The notes beneath the pieces were generated by a model that was given only the letters and a program-made list of their open reading frames with translations, was not told the origin of the DNA and searched no databases. Both the position numbers and the translations under genes were made by a program. Positions 50,626 to 57,780 of a stretch of DNA of 64,000 nt are shown here, one piece after another. Numbering within the stretch: the first letter of the stretch is position 1; every line of letters starts with the position of its first letter. Source of the stretch: a virus; the IMG/VR virus record IMGVR_UViG_3300042332_000818, positions 55,390 to 119,389 of that record, one strand, 5' to 3'.

Positions 50626-50941
50626 AATTAAGAATGTTTAAGGTGTGTTTAATGGTTGTAGCTATAAGCTGCGCAGAAAATTTATAGGTACTTAATACCA
50701 AGTGGGTAAATGTGGTAATAAGTGGGTATGTTTTCCACCCACCTAAACACATTCACGCATCTGCAAAGAATTGTTCTATTTTTTGAAAGAAATGCAAAGA
50801 ATGATATAAATCATTGAAAGAAATGCAAAGACTCTCGGAGAGAAATTACATTTCTTTCAATAATGACCGTTTACTTGTGTGTGTTTTACTTTTAATAACT
50901 TACACGGCCTCCTTCGTCGGCCGTCTTAATTAGTTAAGAAA
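50626..50941. other. Repeat-rich intergenic region, candidate replication origin
   Basis: An 18-base direct repeat (TTGAAAGAAATGCAAAGA) lies at 50783-50800 and 50814-50831. Its first half is inverted at 50849-50861 (CATTTCTTTCAAT), and a partial copy lies at 50762-50770. AAGTGGGTA occurs twice, with an inverted CCACCCAC (about 50699-50747). The block is 31-bp periodic and A/T-rich, like iteron origins. An ACGGCC/GGCCGT hairpin sits at 50904-50924. Confidence 0.5.
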
Positions 50942-50968
50942 AATAAAAAAGTGGGCATTACGCCCACT
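50942..50968 (-). terminator. Strong leftward terminator
   Basis: AGTGGGC and GCCCACT form a perfect 7-bp stem with a 5-base loop, followed by TTTTTTATTT on the minus strand. It overlaps the stop of the gene at 50958. Confidence 0.8.
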
Positions 50969-51206
50969 CTAGTGTTTGACACACAACACCATCTTTGGTG
51001 GTAACTACTTCCATAGTGTCAGTGTCAGGATTCCAGACCTTAAAGTCTACGAAGGTGTATCCATCAGCAATTTCAATGGTTGCACCCACAGTGTCACCAT
51101 CAGCTTGTCTGATGTAAGCTAGCTTGGAACCAAATTGGCGTCCATTGGGTGTGATAGAAACCAGTGTTGATTTCTCTGTCAGTTTGATGATTTTTGCTTG
51201 TGCCAT
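50958..51206 (-). CDS. Small beta-rich unknown protein
   Basis: I use M-A-Q-A-K-I at 51206. The 82-residue product alternates short strands (K-S-T-L-V-S-I-T, G-A-T-I-E-I) and probably folds as a small barrel. Function unknown. It is transcribed alone between repeats and a terminator. Confidence 0.55.
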   Translation of the reverse strand: MAQAKIIKLTEKSTLVSITPNGRQFGSKLAYIRQADGDTVGATIEIADGYTFVDFKVWNPDTDTMEVVTTKDGVVCQTLEWA

Positions 51207-51327
51207 GTTTTTTAAATTAAGAGATAAACTTATGGCGGGGTCCATCCCCGCCATGACTAAGTGGGGGAGCTGTTAGCTAGGGATCCATCATAATGCCACA
51301 CATATAAAAACCCATATACCGGTATGA

Positions 51328-51396
51328 AGTATTTTCCAATAAGCAAAAAAGTATTTTCTAGTAAGTAGGGGTTTGTGTGAAGAATTTTCCAGTAAA
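51328..51396. repeat. Three imperfect 16-base direct repeats
   Basis: AGTATTTTCCAATAAG (51328-51343), AGTATTTTCTAGTAAG (51350-51365) and AGAATTTTCCAGTAAA (51381-51396) share a consensus. They start 22 and 31 bases apart, upstream of the gene at 50958 and downstream of the barrel gene. Operator or iteron function is possible. Confidence 0.55.
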
Positions 51397-51425
51397 AAGA
51401 AAACCCCAGTATTTCTACCAGGGTT
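51393..51425 (-). terminator. Terminator after the outer-membrane barrel gene
   Basis: On the minus strand AACCCTGGTA, a GAAA loop and TACTGGGGTT form a 10-bp stem with two G-U pairs, then TTCTTTTT. Confidence 0.75.
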
Positions 51426-51450
51426 AACTCTTGACAGGGTCGGGGGTTAT

Positions 51451-52302
51451 TTAGAATCTATATGCAAAGATGATAGTTGTTCTAGATGCTTTGGAGTCTT
51501 GTGTTAGTCCTGGCATTGCTTCTATAGTTAGGTAAGAGCGTCCGTTGAATCGGTATTGGAGTAATGGTCCTATGTAGTATTCTGTACTGTTACCGTCATT
51601 GTTACGGTACATTGTACTAGCTCCTAGTGTTAGGTCATTGTTTACTATGTATCCGTATGAGGCAGTACCCGCATACTCTCTTTCTTGAGCTTCTCTGGTT
51701 GGTGCTAGGTTACCCTCGTAGATAGCATTGATACCCCAGATGCTGTTAGAACCAAGCTGTCCGCCAAGTAGTAGTTTGGGTTCAATACCCCAACCACCGT
51801 CTAGCATCTTCATCTCATAGTAGAGTGTTGGGTTGCCTGGTAGTTTACCCCAGTCAGCTAGAGCATAGCGGAACTCAAAAGAGAATCCTCTCCAGTCAAA
51901 GTCTTGTTCTCCATTTTTACCGTCATATACTGTGTGAGAGTATAAGTCAAGTTGGAGTCTTTTACCAAGACCGAAGGTAAACTCATCTCTCATACGGATC
52001 TGAGCTGGACCGTCTCTTCTGTCTCTGATGTCAAACCACTTCTCATACATAGCAGATCCCGGAGGATTCATTACGTACACACGGGTTGCTGCAAACATTC
52101 GCATAGTACTCCATAGGGGTTGATTGTATTCACCCACTCTGGTTTGTAGAGGATGTTTCTTTGCAGTTACAATGACTTCGTTCATTTTGAGAACGGAGTC
52201 TTTTCTTGCATTCTCAGCTCCTCTGCTTATTGCAGAATTACTGTACTGAGCATACGCTGAAGTTATACCCAGAATAAATAAAGGTAATAGAACTTTTTTC
52301 AT
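51451..52302 (-). CDS. Phage-encoded outer-membrane beta-barrel protein
   Basis: The 283-residue product has a signal peptide (M-K-K, hydrophobic core, cut after A-Y-A) and a segment M-N-E-V-I-V-T-A-K-K that resembles the plug start of TonB-dependent receptors. About ten amphipathic strands follow. It ends Y-R-F with C-terminal Phe, a barrel-assembly signal. It would sit in the host outer membrane. Receptor masking, superinfection exclusion or altered uptake are candidate roles. It has its own promoter box and terminator. Confidence 0.65.
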   Translation of the reverse strand: MKKVLLPLFILGITSAYAQYSNSAISRGAENARKDSVLKMNEVIVTAKKHPLQTRVGEYNQPLWSTMRMFAATRVYVMNPPGSAMYEKWFDIRDRRDGPAQIRMRDEFTFGLGKRLQLDLYSHTVYDGKNGEQDFDWRGFSFEFRYALADWGKLPGNPTLYYEMKMLDGGWGIEPKLLLGGQLGSNSIWGINAIYEGNLAPTREAQEREYAGTASYGYIVNNDLTLGASTMYRNNDGNSTEYYIGPLLQYRFNGRSYLTIEAMPGLTQDSKASRTTIIFAYRF

Positions 52303-52318
52303 GTTTTTTTTTGTTAAA

Positions 52319-52326
52319 CAAATATA
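52319..52326 (-). promoter_or_regulatory. -7 box of the barrel gene
   Basis: The minus strand reads TATATTTG, an exact TAnnTTTG match 17 bases before the ATG. No TTTG is seen at the -33 position. Confidence 0.45.
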
Positions 52327-52327
52327 C

Positions 52328-52858
52328 TTATTCCCAGTAGATATCTTCTCCTCTTAAGTAATGCTTTAGGTTTTCTTTAGCTTCTTCTGTAGTGAAGTGA
52401 GCATCCGTGAACCGGCAATAGTTATTTGGTTGAAGAGCAAACTGACCGGAGTGTAAGTTTACTAGGTTAAGGGGTTTATGTTCTTGTTGGTACTTGGAGT
52501 ACCCATTTTTCCAATCAATGATGATTCCGGTGTGTCTACCCTTACCAGCTTTTGTCTCTACTAGTAGACCCTCCAGGTAAGTGAAGTGTACTACGTCCAT
52601 GTCTTCACCCATTACCTTCCAAGGCATGAGTGTTTCATGATCTACCGAGAAGTCTGTAGTAGTAGACATTGCATGTAAGGGTAGTCCACTCCAGTGTGCA
52701 CCACTTTCTAGAAGAACGTGTCCGAGTAAGAGTTGGTATTCCCTACCATATACACCATGCCAGAGACCAGCAGTAGTACCTTCCGGCATATTAGGTCCCA
52801 AAAACTTATTGTCTACGTTTACGTAGATGTGATATGGTAGGTTACCGTGCTTACTCAC
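52328..52858 (-). CDS. Unknown conserved-looking protein
   Basis: The 176-residue product has no signal peptide. It contains G-L-W-H-G-V-Y-G-R, H-V-L-L-E-S-G-A-H-W-S-G-L-P and a W-K-N-G-Y-S-K-Y segment. His, Glu and Trp residues suggest a possible enzyme, but no family comes to mind. Confidence 0.6.
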   Translation of the reverse strand: MSKHGNLPYHIYVNVDNKFLGPNMPEGTTAGLWHGVYGREYQLLLGHVLLESGAHWSGLPLHAMSTTTDFSVDHETLMPWKVMGEDMDVVHFTYLEGLLVETKAGKGRHTGIIIDWKNGYSKYQQEHKPLNLVNLHSGQFALQPNNYCRFTDAHFTTEEAKENLKHYLRGEDIYWE

Positions 52859-53058
52859 TTAACTAGCTTTTGTATTACTCTACTAAGGTAGCCTGGAATA
52901 TTAATGATAGCAAAGAGTGCTAGAACTATTAGAGCTGCTGGCCACATGAGTGCATCCATACCCTCATTATCGTGATCAGTTACATCTGTAGTCTTGTGTG
53001 CGATTATTAGGTACACTACCATCCCGAGTAGGTATCCTAAAATGATTAGACCTACCAT
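52855..53058 (-). CDS. Two-span membrane protein
   Basis: The 67-residue product has hydrophobic segments at about 2-20 and 36-54. It overlaps both neighbours (4 and 7 bases). Function unknown. Confidence 0.6.
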   Translation of the reverse strand: MVGLIILGYLLGMVVYLIIAHKTTDVTDHDNEGMDALMWPAALIVLALFAIINIPGYLSRVIQKLVK

Positions 53059-53438
53059 GATACGTGGATACCTTCATCAGAGAATGATACTAGAACGTTC
53101 TTTCTTTCTTCTGGTAGAAGCGGAATGAATACCGTGGTATCCTTTACCTCTACACTGAGATCAACGTCTTCCTGTTCCGTGATAGTTCTGCTATCCGCAT
53201 AGTACTGGAGAACTTTAGTTTTGACGATCTTGTCAGCTCTAGACATCTCTTCCTTTGCAGATAAATCATGACCCTCTTTCTGCAGCATAGTCTTGTAATT
53301 GTATACTGAGTACGGGGGGATATCTAGCTTGGTAGCAATGTGCCGGGGGTTTAATCCTAGCTTAGTAAGTCTGAGAACCTCCTGCTTGAGAAGTTCCACT
53401 CTTTCACTGTGACTGATTTTTTTAGGGATGTATGCCAT
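53052..53438 (-). CDS. Helix-turn-helix DNA-binding protein
   Basis: The 128-residue product has a predicted HTH near 20-48 (V-L-R-L-T-K-L-G-L-N-P-R-H-I-A-T-K-L-D and V-Y-N-Y-K-T), of the resolvase or homeodomain-like type. The C-terminal half is beta-rich. A phage transcription regulator is likely. Confidence 0.6.
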   Translation of the reverse strand: MAYIPKKISHSERVELLKQEVLRLTKLGLNPRHIATKLDIPPYSVYNYKTMLQKEGHDLSAKEEMSRADKIVKTKVLQYYADSRTITEQEDVDLSVEVKDTTVFIPLLPEERKNVLVSFSDEGIHVSW

Positions 53439-53449
53439 TTTGTTTAGTA

Positions 53450-54064
53450 TTAAGCAAGTTCAACGAAGAAATTTTCAGGGTCAGAGTCTCCAGTAACACT
53501 GAACGTGTTGCCTTGAACATCTGTGAATTGACCGTATGAGAAGTACATACGATCTTGCAGGTTACGGACATGCTCCAAGTAGAGGTCTTGTTCTTCACCC
53601 TCATACTCTAAGAAGCAGCCGTCACCGTCATTGTACCGAGGTATCAGTGTGCCCCATTTTACTATAGACCAAAGTGGTCCAGCATTTCTGTAAGGCTCCT
53701 TACTAGGAGGCATTACCAGATTTAAGAAGTGTAGAGACTCAAACTCAGAAGCATCCTCTGGTAGATCTACCTCCCAAGCATCTTTGATATCAGATACCCA
53801 GTCTGTGTACCACTCAAGATTGTCTTTAAAGTCAATCTCAATGCAAACATCTACTTGAGCTTCACCAATATCATTATCATCGTCCCAGTAGAGCTCATCT
53901 CCTTCTGTAGAAACAAACCGTCTAGTCCAATCCTCACTATTTCGTACAGAATCCATTACAGTTGTAAGAAACTGTACCCAAGAATCCTCATTAGAGTCTA
54001 GTTCTTCAAACAGATCTCTGTCTAGGATCTGAAAGCTTACGTTAAAGGTTGCAGAGATTTTCAT
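53450..54064 (-). CDS. Strongly acidic unknown protein
   Basis: The 204-residue product is very acidic (Y-W-D-D-D-N-D-I-G-E-A) with interspersed Trp and Tyr, and lacks a membrane segment. DNA-mimic or anti-defence proteins can look like this, but nothing specific supports that. It overlaps the upstream gene by 4 bases. Confidence 0.6.
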   Translation of the reverse strand: MKISATFNVSFQILDRDLFEELDSNEDSWVQFLTTVMDSVRNSEDWTRRFVSTEGDELYWDDDNDIGEAQVDVCIEIDFKDNLEWYTDWVSDIKDAWEVDLPEDASEFESLHFLNLVMPPSKEPYRNAGPLWSIVKWGTLIPRYNDGDGCFLEYEGEEQDLYLEHVRNLQDRMYFSYGQFTDVQGNTFSVTGDSDPENFFVELA

Positions 54065-54348
54065 ATCATATCTTCATTTAGGTTAAACGATTCACCTTTA
54101 GATCCAAATTCTTCTGGACCATAACACAGGCAGGCATCATAAAGGGTTTGCTGCTCCTGAGTCATCTCTGACTTATTCACACTTACCCAGCCACCTGGTT
54201 CTTTGTAGATATAAAGAGCACACCCATCGTCTCTGTCTTCATAACGATAGTGCAGATCAGTACCGTCAACTGAAACAACCCCCTGATGGGTGATTGATGT
54301 GTAGACAACCCTACTAGGCTCTACGACGGTTATGGTTTGGTTTGTCAT
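54061..54348 (-). CDS. Small acidic unknown protein
   Basis: The 95-residue product has a beta-rich start (T-I-T-V-V-E-P-S-R-V-V-Y) and an acidic helical end. It is the first gene after a near-consensus promoter. Function unknown. Confidence 0.55.
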   Translation of the reverse strand: MTNQTITVVEPSRVVYTSITHQGVVSVDGTDLHYRYEDRDDGCALYIYKEPGGWVSVNKSEMTQEQQTLYDACLCYGPEEFGSKGESFNLNEDMI

Positions 54349-54374
54349 AATCCTTTTCTTTATTGATTACATTA

Positions 54375-54406
54375 CAAATGTACAATAAAAAATTGAATTA
54401 TGCAAA
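54375..54406 (-). promoter_or_regulatory. Near-perfect Bacteroidota promoter
   Basis: On the minus strand TTTG, a 20-base spacer and TACATTTG match the consensus exactly at all fixed positions. It would drive the leftward genes from 54348. Confidence 0.75.
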
Positions 54407-54419
54407 TGTTTACAATAAT

Positions 54420-54473
54420 CTACTCTTCTTCGTAGTCCCATTCATAGTACTCACCGTAGAGGTCTGGCTCCAT
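54420..54473 (-). CDS. 17-residue acidic peptide (doubtful)
   Basis: A short leftward frame encodes M-E-P-D-L-Y-G-E-Y-Y-E-W-D-Y-E-E-E. It overlaps the zinc-finger gene in another frame. It is reported for completeness; support is weak. Confidence 0.2.
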   Translation of the reverse strand: MEPDLYGEYYEWDYEEE

Positions 54474-54561
54474 TTGTAAGGCAGTTTATACAGATTGATT
54501 GATTAGGTAGCAACACGGGTAGTGGTTCTTTGCAGATCACACAGTTATTCTGATGGTTCAT
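54451..54561 (-). CDS. 36-residue zinc-finger microprotein
   Basis: The frame has C-V-I-C-K-E-P and I-C-I-N-C-L, two CxxC pairs 12 residues apart. It starts inside the end of the thioesterase gene. It probably binds zinc; function unknown. Confidence 0.5.
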   Translation of the reverse strand: MNHQNNCVICKEPLPVLLPNQSICINCLTNGARPLR

Positions 54562-54982
54562 CTCTTTGGAATTGGATTCTTACTTTCTCATCAATGGGTA
54601 CAGGATCACCCATCTCATCAATTCTGACAAATCGTACATTAGTGTGTAGAACAACCGTTTGTGTGCCACTATATACGTTGTGAGCCCTAGCTTCCATGTA
54701 TAAAGTGATACTGGTTGTACCTACATGCATGACGTTTCCGTAGATCTTAAGCAGCTGACCTTCTTTTGCAGGCTTCTTAAAGATGCATTTGTCAATCATT
54801 ACAGTAACCATCCGGGGATTGTTACAGACTTCCATAGCATAAGCCGCTGCAGCTGCATCTAACCAAGCCAGAAGCTTACCTCCAAAGAGATTAGCGTGAA
54901 ACCCTAGATCTGATTTCTTAATTGGGTGGGTAGTGATGAGTTGCATTAGTTGCTTAGGGGTGCTTTGATTGCTGGGTGACAT
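54545..54982 (-). CDS. Acyl-CoA thioesterase, hotdog fold
   Basis: The 145-residue product has the YciA-type pattern: H-A-N-L-F-G-G-K-L-L-A-W-L-D-A-A-A-A-A-Y-A with the catalytic Asp in L-D, then V-T-V-M-I-D and V-G-T-T-S-I-T-L-Y. The family cleaves acyl-CoA to free acid and CoA. It overlaps thymidylate synthase by 37 bases. A phage copy could alter host lipid or CoA pools before lysis; the role is inferred. Confidence 0.75.
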   Translation of the reverse strand: MSPSNQSTPKQLMQLITTHPIKKSDLGFHANLFGGKLLAWLDAAAAAYAMEVCNNPRMVTVMIDKCIFKKPAKEGQLLKIYGNVMHVGTTSITLYMEARAHNVYSGTQTVVLHTNVRFVRIDEMGDPVPIDEKVRIQFQRDEPSE

Positions 54983-56028
54983 TGGTAGTTATCTAAAACA
55001 AAGTCTACAGGACGAAGAATATCAATGATGCTATCGTGATCATCAAGATGATCTTTAAAGAGGATCGTGGGTAGTTCATATGGTTCTCTACCAATCTGCT
55101 CTTTTGCTTGGTACAGATGGTTTAAGTAAAGATGCGTATCACCAAGGTTACCAATCAGCTCATATGGGATCATTCTTACCTCCTTAGCAAGGATTTCTAA
55201 AAGCAACCCATATGATGCGATATTAAATGGTAGACCTAAGAAGGTATCAACACTTCTTTGATTCCACATTAAACTGATTCCACGGGTTGGTACACCCACG
55301 GCATCCATCTCTTGAGAGATCCTATCATGATAGAACCCATCCATCTTTCTTTCATACCAAGCTAATCTCTGAGATTCACTTAGAGTAAACGTATAAACTT
55401 GGAACCCATAGTGACACGGGGGTAGAACCATTTGGTTTAGTTGAGCTACATTCCAAGCATTAACCATCAATCTTCTTGAGTCTGGATTTGCTTTAAGATC
55501 ACGAATTAGATCCTGAATTTGATCAATGTATCTTGTACCTCTAACAAATAGTGGTTCAGTATCATCTCCATCATTAATTGTTAGCCCTGTCACAGGTATT
55601 GCAACTTCTGTCTTCCAGTCTCTCCATTGTTTACCATAGATAGGACCTAGCTCACCCCACCTTTTAGCAAACTCATCGTCCATTTTGATACGTTCAATGT
55701 ACTCCTCCATAGTATCTGGCCAATTACCCTTGTACTCATTGGTCTTGGATAGGTAGTTTTTGAAGGCATCACCGTTCCAGATATTACATCCATTCTCTAC
55801 CAGATACTTGATATTGGTGTCACCTCTGAGAAACCACAGTAGTTCAACCACTATAGCGTTAAACGCCATCTTCTTAGTGGTGAGCAAAGGGTAACCATCA
55901 AGCATTTTGTGACGAATCTGTCTTCCAAATACTGAAAGCGTTCCCGTGGCCGTTCTGTCCTTTTTGACCATTCCGTTTGTAATGATGTCAAATAAAAGGT
56001 TCTGATAATCTTTATCTAGTTTGTTCAT
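54946..56028 (-). CDS. thyA: Thymidylate synthase
   Basis: The 360-residue product has D-R-T-A-T-G near the start, the catalytic Cys in L-P-P-C-H-Y-G-F (about residue 205) and the motif N-Q-R-S-V-D-T-F-L-G-L-P-F-N-I-A-S-Y. The Asn in L-P-F-N favours dUMP methylation over dCMP hydroxymethylation. It makes dTMP for phage DNA and pairs with the uracil glycosylase. An insertion near residue 140-160 lengthens it relative to the usual 264 residues. Confidence 0.9.
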   Translation of the reverse strand: MNKLDKDYQNLLFDIITNGMVKKDRTATGTLSVFGRQIRHKMLDGYPLLTTKKMAFNAIVVELLWFLRGDTNIKYLVENGCNIWNGDAFKNYLSKTNEYKGNWPDTMEEYIERIKMDDEFAKRWGELGPIYGKQWRDWKTEVAIPVTGLTINDGDDTEPLFVRGTRYIDQIQDLIRDLKANPDSRRLMVNAWNVAQLNQMVLPPCHYGFQVYTFTLSESQRLAWYERKMDGFYHDRISQEMDAVGVPTRGISLMWNQRSVDTFLGLPFNIASYGLLLEILAKEVRMIPYELIGNLGDTHLYLNHLYQAKEQIGREPYELPTILFKDHLDDHDSIIDILRPVDFVLDNYQCHPAIKAPLSN

Positions 56029-56390
56029 TGTGCAAATGTTTGGATTTTAGCGTCTACTTCTTTTAGTTCAGACCAAGTGCCCAAGTATGTGATGGCTCTT
56101 ACCTTACGGTTGTCAATCCATACATACTCTTGTCCGTCTTTGATTCTAGGTTTATCCATCACTAGTCCGTGGTATTTAAACCCGTTTTGTTTTAACCAGC
56201 CTTCAGTTACAGTTCTGTCTTTAGACTCTCTAGCGGTAAAGAAGGTGATAATATTGCCCTCGTCATACCACTTGTTGATGATCTCCAAAGCATTAGGTAA
56301 AGTATTGGCAGTCACATAGAGATGACTATCCTCGTTCTTGATATCATCACAGATAGTACCATCAATATCAATAAGAAAAATCTTGTTCAT
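56025..56390 (-). CDS. HAD-family phosphatase
   Basis: The 121-residue product has D-I-D-G-T (D8, D10), T-A-R-E-S as the second motif and W-I-D-N-R as the acidic motif. It lacks a cap domain. It may dephosphorylate a nucleotide and overlaps the thymidylate synthase start by 4 bases. Confidence 0.75.
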   Translation of the reverse strand: MNKIFLIDIDGTICDDIKNEDSHLYVTANTLPNALEIINKWYDEGNIITFFTARESKDRTVTEGWLKQNGFKYHGLVMDKPRIKDGQEYVWIDNRKVRAITYLGTWSELKEVDAKIQTFAQ

Positions 56391-56410
56391 GAAGAAGCGT
56401 TTTGCAGTAT

Positions 56411-56418
56411 CAAATATA
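56411..56418 (-). promoter_or_regulatory. -7 box of the leftward thymidylate operon
   Basis: The minus strand reads TATATTTG, an exact TAnnTTTG match 20 bases before the HAD gene. The -33 site holds only GTTT. Confidence 0.45.
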
Positions 56419-56426
56419 AATATAAA

Positions 56427-56458
56427 TTTGTAATGTTTAAACTTTTAATGTATATTTA
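56427..56458 (+). promoter_or_regulatory. Bacteroidota-type promoter for the packaging genes
   Basis: TTTG, a 20-base spacer and TATATTTA (56451-56458) fit the host consensus but for the last base. The leader holds A-C-C-A-A-C-A-A, as after the 10974 and 17121 promoters. The packaging block starts at 56484. Confidence 0.65.
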
Positions 56459-56483
56459 TAGTGTACCAACAAACCTTTAAAGT

Positions 56484-56759
56484 ATGAGTGAAGATCAGCA
56501 ACCTTACGAAACTCCTGAGTTGACTCCGGAGCAAATGCAGGAAAAACGTGCTCAGCTTGATGCTTTCTATGATGAAGTTATTCCTCATCTTGAGAAGCAG
56601 CTGAAGTATGAAGAGCTTCGTGCAGCTATTGAGATTGCACGTTTAAAGAATCTCCAAGCTCAGGTTACTATGGCCAATATGATGGCACCAGAGCCCGAAG
56701 AAGATGATGACGATGCTACTGAACAACCCATCAAAAGAACTCTAAGAAGAGAGAAGTGA
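56484..56759 (+). CDS. First gene of the packaging block, unknown
   Basis: The 91-residue product is helical with an acidic end (P-E-P-E-E-D-D-D-D). Its TGA overlaps the next ATG. Similar small helical proteins stand before the terminase in related phages. Possibly a packaging accessory; not recognised. Confidence 0.65.
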   Translation: MSEDQQPYETPELTPEQMQEKRAQLDAFYDEVIPHLEKQLKYEELRAAIEIARLKNLQAQVTMANMMAPEPEEDDDDATEQPIKRTLRREK

Positions 56760-57130
56760 TGGCTATTGTAAACCAAGTAGCAAAGAAAGTTGTACTACCA
56801 CGCTGGAACATTGTACAGTTCCAGATCATGGTGCATTGCTATTTGAATGATGTTTCAGTTAGCAGTGCTGATTTAGATTGCCTAACTCATCTTGGCGTAG
56901 ACCAAGAAGCTGAGCTCACTGAGTTCTGTAATAAGATTACAGACTTAGGGGTGTTTAAGTCTCCACAAAGTGCAAGAAACGCTTTATCAAAAGCAGAGAA
57001 GAAAGGTTTGATTATTAAGAAGGGTAAGAGTAAAAAGAAGATTTCTGTTCACCCTGACATTAATATTCAAACTGAAGGAAACATTCTGTTGGACTATAAG
57101 TTTGCTCATATTGAACCCAAGAAAGCCTAA
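56759..57130 (+). CDS. Winged-helix-like protein, possible small terminase
   Basis: I use the ATG at 56759, in a TGATG overlap. The 123-residue product has helices with S-P-Q-S-A-R-N-A-L-S-K-A-E-K-K-G-L-I, like a winged helix, then a basic K-K-G-K-S-K-K-K strand. DNA binding near the terminase suggests a small terminase subunit. This is inference from place and composition. Confidence 0.55.
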   Translation: MAIVNQVAKKVVLPRWNIVQFQIMVHCYLNDVSVSSADLDCLTHLGVDQEAELTEFCNKITDLGVFKSPQSARNALSKAEKKGLIIKKGKSKKKISVHPDINIQTEGNILLDYKFAHIEPKKA

Positions 57131-57518
57131 ACAAGCAATCAAGAAGACGGCTCAAGCGGAGGGTGTTACTGAGCAACTTGTATCAGATCTAACGCACTAC
57201 TTCTGGCTAAGGGCAAGAAAAGATATATCTAGTCTTGAGTACCCTAGGGTTAGTATTGCAAATTTTGGTACATTCATGGTCAGATATAACAGAATGGAGA
57301 AGCAGATTGAGAAATACGAGGAAATTCTTGGAAAGCTTAATATGACTAGATACAGAGACTATCAAATATTTGATGAGTTATCTAAAAGAGTAAGTAGAAT
57401 GAAGGCTTTGATTCTACAGTTAGAAGTTGAACGAACTGAAAGATCCGAACACTATGAAATTAAAAACGCTAATAGAGAACCTGAAAACGATCTGGAAGAA
57501 CAAGAGACTGATTCTTGA
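57102..57518 (+). CDS. HU/IHF-like DNA-bending protein
   Basis: There is no ATG; the best start is TTG at 57102 (or TTG at 57111), overlapping the previous stop. The 138-residue product has T-E-Q-L-V-S-D-L-T-H-Y-F and V-S-I-A-N-F-G-T-F-M-V-R, the HU/IHF helix and beta-arm pattern, then a coiled tail. crAss-like phages carry an IHF-like gene near the terminase, which fits here. Confidence 0.65.
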   Translation: MLILNPRKPKQAIKKTAQAEGVTEQLVSDLTHYFWLRARKDISSLEYPRVSIANFGTFMVRYNRMEKQIEKYEEILGKLNMTRYRDYQIFDELSKRVSRMKALILQLEVERTERSEHYEIKNANREPENDLEEQETDS

Positions 57519-57780
57519 AGGTCTTAAGTATAAAATTTTTAAAACTGAACTAACCGAGAAGGTATATGCTAAAAGACATTCTATCTGTGCGACTTGTCCT
57601 AATAGAACAATGGAGTCTCATAAATGCATTGCTCCTGGAACACAACCCTGCTGCTCATTATGTGGTTGTTCTTTGTCTCTTAAACTTAGATCTTTAAGTT
57701 CAGAGTGTCCTGCCGAAAAGTGGAAAGCCCACTTTACAGATAAGCAGGAAGAAACTTATTTAAGAAATTATGGCCGTTAA
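57454..57780 (+). CDS. Cys-rich zinc-binding protein
   Basis: I use M-K-L-K-T at 57454. The 108-residue product has C-A-T-C-P-N-R and P-C-C-S-L-C-G-C-S-L, likely two zinc sites, and K-W-K at the end. It overlaps the genes on both sides. Such proteins occur beside the terminase in related phages. Function unknown. Confidence 0.6.
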   Translation: MKLKTLIENLKTIWKNKRLILEGLKYKIFKTELTEKVYAKRHSICATCPNRTMESHKCIAPGTQPCCSLCGCSLSLKLRSLSSECPAEKWKAHFTDKQEETYLRNYGR

